From assembly GCA_905250125.1 (NCBI GenBank), contig CAJNOL010000213.1:1-64000 (forward strand): a stretch of 64,000 nt of DNA. Reading direction: 5' to 3'. A program made the position numbers and the translations under genes. This document shows, piece after piece, positions 26,183-36,098 of the stretch; the stretch's first letter is position 1, and the number at the start of each line of letters is the position of its first letter. The notes under the pieces are model-generated. The model saw nothing but the letters and a program-made list of their open reading frames with translations, was not told where the DNA came from and made no database searches. The DNA comes from Rotaria sordida (Eukaryota > Rotifera > Eurotatoria > Philodinida > Philodinidae).

Positions 26183-27349
26183 ATGACAGTGAATAATGAT
26201 TCATCATCATATACAAATGATCCTGACATATCTGTAGAAGCAAATCCTTCTTTAATTTTTGCCTCAATATGGATTTTACGTTTGGCATGTGCATCTATTG
26301 CATTTTTATGTCCATGGGCAAATTATAAATTGATAAAATTATTTCAAACACGTCGATTTTATAAAGAATCATCAGCTAAATGGTATATAATATTCAAAGG
26401 TGTATTCGATATTACATATATATCGATAACAGTTCCAATTATAATTTGTCTTACATATGATATTGATTTAATTCATCGAAATATTCTAACATGTAAATTA
26501 ATAACATATGCACACTATTTATGTGATGATTTAATATCAATGTTACTTACATTATTATGTTTTGATCGTATGTTACGAATAACATGTGGTTATCATTTTC
26601 GTCAACGTTTTTCATTAACTATTTGTATAATAACAACAATATTTTTTACAATTATTCATATTCATCATTTAATACGTTTACAACATCGTAATGGTTTTTG
26701 TCATAAAATATATTTAAGTATATGGAGTTATGATTTTGATATCTATTATTCATTAGTATATACATCAATAACATGGTCAATTATATTTATATCATTAATA
26801 AATTTAACAGTTAGTATTTATTGTGATCGAGTAAGACGTTCAGAATTAAAAAAACCAACACAACAACAAGAACAACAACTACAAAAAATAAGTCAAATTT
26901 TCTTAAATGGTACTAATTCAAGTGGATTTAATAATGATCAACTTGAATTACTTGATAATACAGGTAGAATTAATTAAAAATTTCACGGAAATTTTTTTTT
27001 TTTTTTTTTTTCTAATAATTTATATTATTTTATAGATGATATCGAATCTTCAATAGAATTAACTATTGAACAAGAAAATTCTAATAATGAATCTTTTGAA
27101 AAAGAACAACAAGATAATATTGATTTACAAATAACTGTATGTGTTATAATAGTATCGGCTAGTTTTCTGGCTTGTAATTTACCAAATTTTATTATATTTA
27201 TTGTAAAATTTATTTATGAATCAACTTTTTCAACAATTGGTCATATATTTGTTTATATATCAATTTTTCCATTATTTATTGCTCATACAATAAGTTATTT
27301 TATTTATAATCATTTAGCTGCACGTCTTTTTCCTAATAATTCATTTTAA
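26183..27349 (+). CDS. Rhodopsin-like seven-transmembrane receptor, 364 aa
   Basis: Exons 26183-26963 and 27036-27349, joined at phase 1. Hydrophobic helices recur seven times. The helix-3 end reads LCFDRMLRI where class A receptors have DRY. The helix-6 region has FLACNLPNF, a CWxP-like proline. The helix-7 region has AHTISYFIYN in place of NPxxY, followed by an 8-residue tail. A Cys before helix 3 (LTCKLITYA) and one in loop 2 (GFCHK) could form the usual disulfide. The long third loop is Gln/Asn-rich and carries the intron. The composition suits the large bdelloid families of peptide-receptor-like orphan GPCRs; the ligand cannot be told. It follows Notch on the same strand with a 297 bp gap, and a possible 3' splice acceptor (tatatatag) sits 7 bp before the ATG. 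Confidence 0.82.
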
Positions 27350-27436
27350 TTTATTTATGTTAGTATTTCATCAACAAAAAGAAACTGATTGTTGATTGAT
27401 TATTCTTTTCTTTTCTTTTTTTTTTGTTGTTTCTAT

Positions 27437-27442
27437 AATAAA
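27437..27442 (+). terminator. Polyadenylation signal of the GPCR gene
   Basis: AATAAA 88 bp after the GPCR stop codon. Confidence 0.5.
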
Positions 27443-29952
27443 ATATATTCTTATCTTCATATTTATTTATTTTAGCTCGATTCAAAAGAATAAGAAAAAA
27501 AACAAGCCGAATTAATTCTTCACAAATAATTCATTGATATTATATAGACAGTGCTTTCAAAAAGATAAATATAGTGATTTACTTATTCGATAAAAAAAAC
27601 ACACACAATCTGTTCGCAATATATTGATCAAGCATTATTAAAATATTTTTGTTTTTTAATTTCCTATGAATAAATTTAGAAGAATATGACAAATAATTTT
27701 GTATGTATTTAAATATGATTATCGTCAAAGTTAATAAACTATGTCGATACGATTTTTTGTTCATTTTCATATGAATAATTTATTGAAAATTAGAATAATT
27801 AATTGTTGTATTTTGTAGTAATTTTCATTTAACAAAGTTATTTAGAATGTTCTATATGGCATTGATATTAGATACTTTTCATTTCATTCGATTCCAATGA
27901 TAAACATTTAGTACAATGATGATTTTATATATTCAAGACTAAGAGTTTATTTCATATCTCAACCTTAGTTGCTTTGAAAAACATTTATCATTAAACAATG
28001 TTTCGTTTAAAAAATGCTTGTTTTACATGTAAAGCATAAATCTTATTCGATTTATACCGTATTCGTGATTACTAATAGATAAACTGGTATATGGCAAAGG
28101 AAAAAAAAAAACATGGGGTAAAAGTGCAAAGGAAGATTTTCAAAATGGATGATGAAGTCAAGCACATACAATCTTTTACGAATGAGAGATGCTGGAATTA
28201 TTTTTCTCGTTCGATGAATATTTTTTCGATAAAAAAAAAAAATGAAAAATTTCTAAAAATGGTTGTGCACAATACAAGATCATCCTATCCTAGTTGATAA
28301 ATTTTAAAAAAAATGATGTTGAGTTCGTCTAGATTATCGTCAATTGATCGATGGTCTTAATAATAAATATTTTAAACAAACAAAATCTTCTTTAACAAAT
28401 CGATAATTATATATATATATATATCACCTAAACAATATTGATCGAGTACCTACAAATGATAAGAATAAAATGAAAAGTTTTGTTAAACTGATAAAATTAC
28501 TTTTTATGTAATCTAGCGAAAATGCCTTATGAAAGTGTACTTGATTCATTCACCTTTCATACTGTATCAAATTTTGTTAGTATTTATATTCGAATAGTTG
28601 ATTAAACTGGTAACCTTTTGTCCTCGAATGATTTATCAAAGGATCATTCGTAGATCGATTACAAAAACTAAACAACGCATAGAATTTCAGGGCTTAAAAA
28701 ATATGTTTTATAGTAAACTTCATGAGCAATCGATTAATTAAAAAAAAGAGAGGAATATTTCGTTTCATCGCTTCATCCTTAAAATAAAAATCGATAGTTT
28801 CAAAAAAAATTAAAATTTTTTAAATAAAATATTTTCTAGCTGCAGGTCATATAGACCTTTGTGGCTTGTTATGTAATATAGATTGATGAAGAGGATTACT
28901 AATGATTAATGATTATTTAATAATATGTGTCAAAAAACACATGCATTGTTTCAAAATTAGTTTTTATGTATTTATTTCTTCCTTTCTTTTTTCGATCACT
29001 GTAACATCATGGGATATGAACTGCTTTTGCCCATTTAATATTATCATGAGAGAAAAAACAAATCAGGGCTTTTCATATAGTTCAATGTCATTTTTCTACC
29101 ACATGGTCAATGGAATAACCAAAACTATCTTGCGCGGAAAGGAGAACATTTGATGAATCTAATCATAACATCGGCATATTAGAAAGGTTAATATTCTATT
29201 TATAAGATTATTTTGCCATTGGACTTCTCTGGAACCGTTGCGGGAGAATATTAGATTATTTCAGTATATCTATATCTTTTCATGGCTGTTTAATAATAAA
29301 AGGAGTTGTGGATTATCGACAAAATTATTTAATAATATATCTCAAGAAAAGTAAAACCAATGTACAAAATATTTTCGTCAATAAAAAATAATCATAGAAA
29401 AAGAATTAGAAAAAAAAACATGAATATATTTTAAAAACTAAGATGACATAACTGGTCTGTAAAAGATTGTCGTTGAACAGACATAAAAGATCTTATATAT
29501 CAAAATGATGACATATTCACTGTGAAACAAATTTTTGAAATAGATTAATAATTTTCATAACCAAATCAACCATGAAACAATTATTCTTAATAAATATTTT
29601 CATCGTTTTCTTTTCAATGAAGTTTGAAAGATTAGTTAGTTATTAAGAAATAATAACTGATATGTTGATATATTAAATTTTGCTTTGATAATAATTTAGA
29701 TTCAGGTATTTAATTCTGATCTTATTGAACAGATTGAAAAGCAAATAAAATTATGTCTTATAGAATTTTATAATGAAGGATATTCATGTTCAATCGGTTA
29801 ATTTTTTTTTGTTCTTGATCTAACATCATTTCCGAGTTCTATGAAATATACAAATTATATTTAGAATTAAACAATAATTTTTTTTTACTAAGAAGATTTT
29901 ATCAATCTATTTCAAAATAATACATATTTACTAGTGTTCGACAAGTTTATTC
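27443..29952. other. Intergenic, nothing recognised
   Basis: 2.5 kb of AT-rich DNA. Open frames at 28091-28297 and 28902-29153 have no motif and no splice partners. Confidence 0.55.
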
Positions 29953-30235
29953 AACATGACAGCTGCAACGCAAGATTGAACCAACGTTGACAAGAAACAA
30001 AGAAAAGTTGACAGAATTTAGAATTCAGTAAGAAAAAAAGAGGGATAAATCGATGCGTTTTCGATTCTGTTTCACTAAGATATTGTCATTCATTTGTATT
30101 TTATGTTTATTTCAAACAATACATTGATATCGTTTACTTTTCTTTGTTATATATATTTTTTAAAATCTGAATTCTGTCAACTTTTCTTTGTTTCTTGTCA
30201 ACGTTGGTTCAATCTTGTGTTGCAACTGTCATGTT
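29953..30235. repeat. Young MITE-type element with about 73 bp inverted ends
   Basis: AACATGACAG and the following 65 bp at the left are repeated inverted at 30163-30235 with only about three to five mismatches (shared core TTGAACCAACGTTGACAAGA). The core is 135 bp and non-coding. High arm identity suggests recent insertion or arm homogenisation. Confidence 0.85.
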
Positions 30236-30791
30236 TAATTATCTGCTCAAAAAATCGAGAAAAGTCAAATACAAGTTTATTTTTAATTTTCATTCAGATT
30301 CTTTTCTTATTGATTATGATTGTATTTTATAGTTTTTTGTACGTGCTTTTCACATTAACTCACATCAATCGATGTGATTAATTTATTGAAAAATAAAAAG
30401 ATATTTTGTGATTTAAAATGCTTTTCAATTGACTATATAATCATGAAGAAATATTTTATTTTACAAATATATCTGCGTAGGTCAAAACATGTAATTTATT
30501 CGTCATATTCAAACTTGAAAATTACCTTCATAATTCAAGAAATGGAACATTAGTTAAATTACCTTCTCAACAATCTTTCGCCACGATAGAAGTCTTGTCA
30601 AGCAATAGAACGATGCATCGATCGATGATAATGATGATTATTATTACTTTTTCTTTCTCTATTGTTTTCCACCTGCATAGAGAGGTCTGTTATATAGATT
30701 AGAGAAACACGAGTTCTACAATCATTTAACAAAGTTCACATGACATGTAAGACTTTCAATAAAAGAAATTGTCGTCTTTTCCTTTTGATAT

Positions 30792-30799
30792 TATAAATA
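30792..30799 (+). promoter_or_regulatory. TATA box before the neuropeptide-like gene
   Basis: TATAAATA, a consensus TATA box, 83 bp upstream of the ATG at 30875. This is the cleanest TATA box I saw in the window. Confidence 0.5.
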
Positions 30800-30874
30800 G
30801 AGGAATAAAACATCATAAAATTCATTTACATTTCATTACTTTCAAAAGTTCTATTTAGATACGTATTTATCAAT

Positions 30875-31236
30875 ATGTATCTCTTCACGATTTTATTTTC
30901 CCTTATTTGTCTTCAATTGATATCAATTGTTACTTGTGGATGTATTGGATATGATTTTACTTTTTCTTTCACCAATTATTATTATTATATTTTTTTTTGA
31001 AAACTAAAGATACAAATGATGCCAATCAAAATTCGTAGCCGAATACTTTAATTCAATCTTCAACAATATTAGATAACGAAGAAATAATAAATGATGAAGA
31101 ATATTTTCTTCTGCCACGAGCAGCAGAATTTTTAAGATTTGGTCGACATCTTCATCATTTTCTCGTTTTAATCGTTAAGCTTAACATTCAGTTTGAAGCA
31201 ATTATTTTGATTTCGTCGATAAGCTCGACCAACTGA
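30875..31236 (+). CDS. Candidate FLRFamide-type neuropeptide precursor (intact state uncertain)
   Basis: The ATG opens a textbook signal peptide (MYLFTILFSLICLQLISIV, then TCGC). A later open stretch at 31039-31236 contains PRAAEFLRFGRHLHH. A peptide ending FLRF followed by Gly-Arg is the usual amidation and cleavage signal, here with Arg on both sides, predicting AAEFLRF-amide. Acidic spacer (ILDNEEIINDEEYF) before the peptide is also typical of such precursors. The join is unclear. An intron from a GTTACT donor (about 30929) to the acceptor ending at 31038 gives one open frame. The alternative acceptor at about 31009 leaves an in-frame TAG at 31036-31038. So it is either a two-exon gene with a weak donor or a recently lost gene. 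Only one peptide copy is visible. Confidence 0.45.
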
Positions 31237-31260
31237 TTCGATCAATTTTGACCCAAGTCG

Positions 31261-31525
31261 AACAAGCACGGTCGTATACGGAGAAATACTGCGATATACG
31301 GAGAAAAATACGATCGTTTACCATTTTCGTATACGCAGTCCGTATACGGTGATCGTTTTACTCCGCATTTCTCCGTAAACGATCGTATCGCAGTGTATAC
31401 GGTCACGGCGATATACGATCGTAATACTGAGCCATGTATTACGGTAAAATACGACCATAAACGATCGTATCGATGTCGTATATGGTCGTTTACAGTCGTA
31501 TACGAAGTCCGTAATCGTCGACCTG
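31261..31525. repeat. Cluster of nested CGTATACGG/ACGATCGT palindromes
   Basis: A locally GC-richer block built of short self-complementary words: CGTATACGG or close variants occur many times, with ACGATCGT, GCGATATACG and GGAGAAATACTGCG in both orientations. Overlapping open frames in both strands are by-products. Function unknown. Confidence 0.75.
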
Positions 31526-31536
31526 GGATATACCAC

Positions 31537-31747
31537 AAGATGCAGCGTAAAAAGCTCTACAATCTAGATAGCAAAGCTTATTTCGATTGTGTACTTTTTG
31601 GTTCCAAAAAAAAGCAAAACTTTGTGCGACTAATTTTTAAGATTGCGAAAATCAATCGTGCAGAATTTTGGTTTTTTTGAAAACAAAAAGTACACAATTG
31701 AAATAACCTTTACAATGTAGATTGTAGAGCGTTTCACGCTACATCTT
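31537..31747. repeat. MITE-type element
   Basis: Left AGATGCAGCG, then GCTCTACAATCTAGA. Right is the reverse complement of AGATGTAGCG, then CTCTACAATCTAC. Arms of about 100 bp pair almost to the centre (TGTGTACTTTTTG on each strand). A short GGGACCC-ACCGGC-GGGTCCC hairpin follows at about 31850. Confidence 0.8.
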
Positions 31748-32312
31748 ATGGCATATGCTGTTGCTTTTAATAAAATGTCTGTAGAGATTAGAATATGAAA
31801 TGCCATGTGCAACCATTTATTCTGGATCACCCGTTGCCTTTAAAATATAGTGGGACCCACCGGCGGGTCCCATCGACTCGAAAGGGTTAAATTGAAGAAA
31901 ATATTTTTTTTCTGTTTCATATAGAAGAGTATCTTCTTTGATGTCGTTCAATTCGAAGTTATATCACAAGAATAAGTAGTACAGCATCTGAGCATCATAA
32001 TTTTACCACTACGTGACAAAAAATACTGAGGTGCTCATATAGTTTTCAAAGATAAGACAGAAGTTCAAGTGATCGTTTGACTGAGACTAACAGTTCAAAT
32101 TCAATTTTTTCCAGTCAAAACCAAGAGCCGCGTGATGGTCTCAAGATTCGGGGATATTAAGAGGTGTATAAGTAAATGTCTCATAGAAGTAATAGAAAAT
32201 TCAAAACGTCTTGGAAGTTTTATTGAGTAATAACGAATAATTTTCAATTATTGGAGATGTACAGTTCTCCCTCCCCCCCCCTCAAGCCCCTGCTTTCGTA
32301 GCTTCTGATCCA

Positions 32313-32624
32313 AGCAAAGCTATTTTTCGAAAATAACGATTTTTTTTAAAGCTTAACCAAAGGTTTTCGAAGTCGAAGAACCTGAATCTAAAGATAGCTT
32401 GTCAAAATTCTTAAGTCCGACTTTTCGATCAGTGAAAATTCACTTTAAAACAATAGATAAGTTTTATAAAACCTGACTGAATCTTGAGAAATAGGCTTTC
32501 TCTAATCGAGAAAAAAACAAACCTGAGAATTTCGACCAAACATCTATAGATTCGGATTCTTCAGCCTCGAAAACCTTTCTTTCTAACTTCATAAAAATTC
32601 GTTATTTTCTAAAAATAGTCTTGT
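32313..32624. repeat. MITE-type element
   Basis: Arms CTATTTTTCGAAAATAACGA (32320) and AAAGGTTTTCGAAGTCGAAG (32363) are matched inverted at 32540-32620. The core is about 150 bp and non-coding. Confidence 0.75.
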
Positions 32625-33189
32625 GTTAAGTAATGAGTACCATCATTAAGTTTCAATACCAAAAAGTGCTGAATCACTCGAGGTTTTCCAGCTGCACTTC
32701 AGTGATATTCTATCCATAGTTTTTGTGTTTAACAGAATTTTCCATAGAGAACAGTCAATAACCTGATAATTCTATTCTTTTAAAATTAATGTTTCTTACA
32801 AAATATAAACTTATAGTTCAATTTTGTTTTCTAAAATGATAATTACCAATCAAACAGTTACTTTCCTTTTAGTCTATCATAAAAAATGAATGGAATATAA
32901 AAAAATTCTATCTTGCATAGGTTCCTTGTTATTCTTTTATTTAACAATAACTAATCAACGTCTATTATAATGATAATAAATTCAACTACACGTTTTTCGA
33001 TTAAATTAAAGCGCCTATCGAAAATTTACATTTCGCGCTTTTTTGTAGTGAACGATTTAATTATCATATTTTATCACATACACAATACTCATTTTTCTAA
33101 TTTATTTATCTATACCTCTATAAAAAAAAAGAACGATATTACAAATTTAATTGCTATATATTATCTTATTGTTTATCTATTAATAAAAT
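32625..33189. other. Intergenic upstream of HMG-like gene
   Basis: AT-rich leader region. An open frame 32970-33230 overlaps the next start in another frame and looks spurious. Confidence 0.5.
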
Positions 33190-33607
33190 ATGGTCAAACG
33201 ACGACAACAACAATCAATAAAAAAAACTAAACCAACGACTGGAAATAGATCAAAATCAGTTAAAGGAAAAAAAGTTAATCAAAAACATGGAACTAAAAAA
33301 CATACAAAATCTGCAGTTTCAAAAAGATCAGTTTCACCAGCATCATCATCATCATCATCGATAAAAAAACATGGTCATCAAAAAATACGTAAACAAAAAG
33401 GAAAAACACCCAGTAAATTTAATCTTTATATGAAAACAACTGTACCACAGTAAATTCATTAAAATAAAACCTTCATTGATTCTATTATTTATTTTTTTAA
33501 TTAGAATCAAACAAGATCATCCCGGTATATCACAAAAAGATGCATTCAAGAAGGCTGCAGAACAATGGACTGAATCGCCAGATAATCCAAAGAATAAACA
33601 TCATTAA
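33190..33607 (+). CDS. Small basic HMG/YABBY-like nuclear protein, 120 aa
   Basis: Exons 33190-33449 and 33505-33607 (phase 2). Residues 1-77 are Lys/Ser-rich and suit nuclear import or DNA contact. Residues 78-115 read TPSKFNLYMKTTVPQIKQ, then HPGISQKDAFKKAAEQW, then SPDNPKN. This pattern (P-s-x-[YF]-N-x-[FY]-M, then I-K, then P-x-[IM]-[ST]-x-[KR]-[DE]-A-F, then A-x-x-W) is that of the HMG-box-like domain found at the C-terminus of plant YABBY proteins and in small algal, fungal and invertebrate proteins. It probably binds DNA or chromatin; the target is unknown. A polyadenylation signal is at 33679-33684. Confidence 0.8.
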
Positions 33608-34954
33608 ACAAACGAAATTCACAATACGAATCTTGACTTTTTTTAAAGGAGACTATTATGTTTTCTCATAAATCTTAAAATAAAATTAGTGAAAAAATAA
33701 TAATTATTATTATCACTAGGCTGTTTCGTAATTCATTCTACATTCTCCAATGAGAGCTTAATTTCAATAGAAAATTTTATTTGTTCTTCAAAACGATCAG
33801 TTAGCTTTATATTATGAGAGAATATGTTTTAACAATAATTTCAAATGCACAGGACAATACTATTAAAGATTCTACCAGAGATGCTCACATGGTGAATTTT
33901 TACATCCTATCCTATCCTTTTGATAAAATAAGCAAAAAAAACCTATCCCGCCTTGCTCGATCTAGTGTAGCAGGGCAACACACGAAAATTGTTTTATTTA
34001 AATTCATTTTACAATATAAATAACTAACAGTTCAACTAACAAAAGATATGCGTTTTACCAAAAATACAAGAGAAGTAAATGCTGATCCATAACGAAATTT
34101 TTGATAATACTTGAAACACCTAATAAATCGATAAAGTCATTCAAATTCATTTTTTTTTTATTTTTAACAGTTACTATCAAAAAAGAACACCACCAAGACG
34201 CTAATGTTTTCGTAGAGTTATTATTAACAAGAAGAAATCTTTGATCTTTTTTTAAATAAGAAATGCTTTTAGTTGTTCATGAGTATAAAAACTTGAAGAA
34301 GTTGATGTCTAGTCATTAACAAGATAATTTATCAATGAATCTAATATATCATTAAGATAAGTAGTAGATGGCAGCTGAATATCATCATCAGAATCAAATA
34401 ATATGGAACTTATAAGTAAAACTATTATTTTAATGTGATAGAACCAAGAGAATAAGACATACAAATATAATTTTTCGATAATTATTACATTTATTTTTTT
34501 ATTTCTACCATTTTTATTCGGATGTATATCTATAGAGGACAACTCTAAGTACAAGCTGGTATCATCCTCTGTACCCTATTTTCGGTTTTTGACTCACAAA
34601 GACCCTTAAAAAACCGCTCTTTTTAAAAATGAAAACTCAGAACTTTGATGTTCAAATTTGCAGAGTATGAAGGTCTTACTTTGCCCTGAAACAAGGTAGA
34701 GCGACAAAAACTTTTTGTCCTTCTCAGCTAAAGAGTAGGGCAGGGTCACCCTGCCCTGTGAATACCTGTGTATTCGATTAACCATCGTGAATACATGTTC
34801 GACTAAGAACAGTAGATTTATACTATATCTGCAATATTGTTTGACATTAACTTAACAGAATTGTGCTTTCTTTACAATAGAAGATTATTCTTCGTTCAAT
34901 TAAAAAATTAAAATTTTAATAAATTTATTTAATATGAGATGTCTAGTTTGAGAT
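33608..34954. other. Intergenic, short hairpins only
   Basis: No gene recognised. A tight GC hairpin GGGCAGGGTCACCCTGCCC lies at about 34740, and pieces like CAGGGCAA recur at about 33970, possibly from a worn repeat. Confidence 0.5.
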
Positions 34955-35660
34955 TAGAGATGTGCTGAATCAAAACTTAAAGGTTTGTCGAGACTGGTGA
35001 CTACGAGAAAAAAGCTGTTCTAACGGGAACTAAAGATTATAGTAAAATATGCTATGATTTTTATGCTATTTATCTTATAAATCATATCAATCACAATATA
35101 ATTCAATCGAGATGACTTAAATAAGTGTTAATCGTTGACTAGAATCTTGTACGAAGTCACGATTAAATTTTTTGCCGAAAACTCAGTTTTAACATATGAA
35201 ATTTTTTTCAATATGAGCTTTTGTTCTCTGATATTTGCTGTACAAATTGATGCATTTTGGAGATTCCAACAATGTTTTATAGACACATCCAGATACAAAA
35301 AACAAAGTTAGAGTCAAATTCAATTTCAATTTTCTTTCATATCCGAGATCCTTGATAGCACGTTGTTGGAATCTCTAAATTGCATTAGCTTGTACAATAA
35401 ATATCAAAGAATAAAATCTACTATTCAAAAAAAGTTCATATGTTAAAACTGAATTTTCAGTAAAAAATTTAGTTGACTCCGTGTAGGGTTTTACCGTCAA
35501 CTAAATAAATCAAAAAATGAATATTGAAGAATTTTTTTTACACCTCATACGAATAAATACTGGAATAGTTTTCTCCCGATCGGAACCGCGATGGAACAAA
35601 AAAACTACCGAGATCTGATGAGAATCGAAAAAAGACTCGGTCTCGCACGTTCCTATTTGC
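34955..35660. repeat. Dispersed repeat, copy B, interrupted by a MITE
   Basis: Matches the intron repeat at 1340-1577 on both sides of an insertion. The left flank is near 35,025-35,130 (GAACTAAAGATTATAGT) and the right flank near 35,505-35,590 (GAATATTGAAGAATTTTTTT, GGAATAGTTTTCTC). The outer sequence TTAGAGATGTGC at 34955 may mark one end. Confidence 0.6.
35131..35504. repeat. MITE-type element nested in copy B
   Basis: Inverted arms of about 140 bp. CTCAGTTTTAACATATGAA near 35185 pairs with TTCATATGTTAAAACTGA near 35435. GAGATTCCAACAATG near 35262 pairs with CGTTGTTGGAATCTC near 35362. The outer ends are near CGTTGACT and CCGTCAAC. The core is short and non-coding. Confidence 0.78.
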
Positions 35661-36098
35661 AATTACTTCTGAGTTTTTTGTAAATTTATCTAATACACGA
35701 AAGATCTACTCTATTTACAATTTATAATGATCGAAAAAAATTCTAAACATCCTTTTTTTTCTTTTCATAGTCTACACTTTATTCTTCACATTATGAAGAA
35801 TGTACTTGCAATGTCATATCCATCGTCTAGATGTCAGTCACGTACGGATTTAATAAACGACATCTATTTAACATGCGTATCGAAGGACATAAACATATTT
35901 GATTGAATAGTTAACTTAAACAATGACAGGACAATCAGATAAATAAACAAGTAAATAAGCTGTAAGGAAAGTTTCTTGACGAACTGTTTTCTTCATAAAC
36001 ATGACTCATTTGTATTGTTGATCACTTTGAACTTCATTCCATAGAATATCTTCAACATAAAAAGAACTATAGATCATAAAAAATTCTCTCTTTGGAAT

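Noticed and set aside
31242-31680. Overlapping open frames rich in Tyr, Arg and Val
   Set aside because: They arise from the CGTATACGG palindrome cluster and the adjacent MITE; no start context or splice signals support them.
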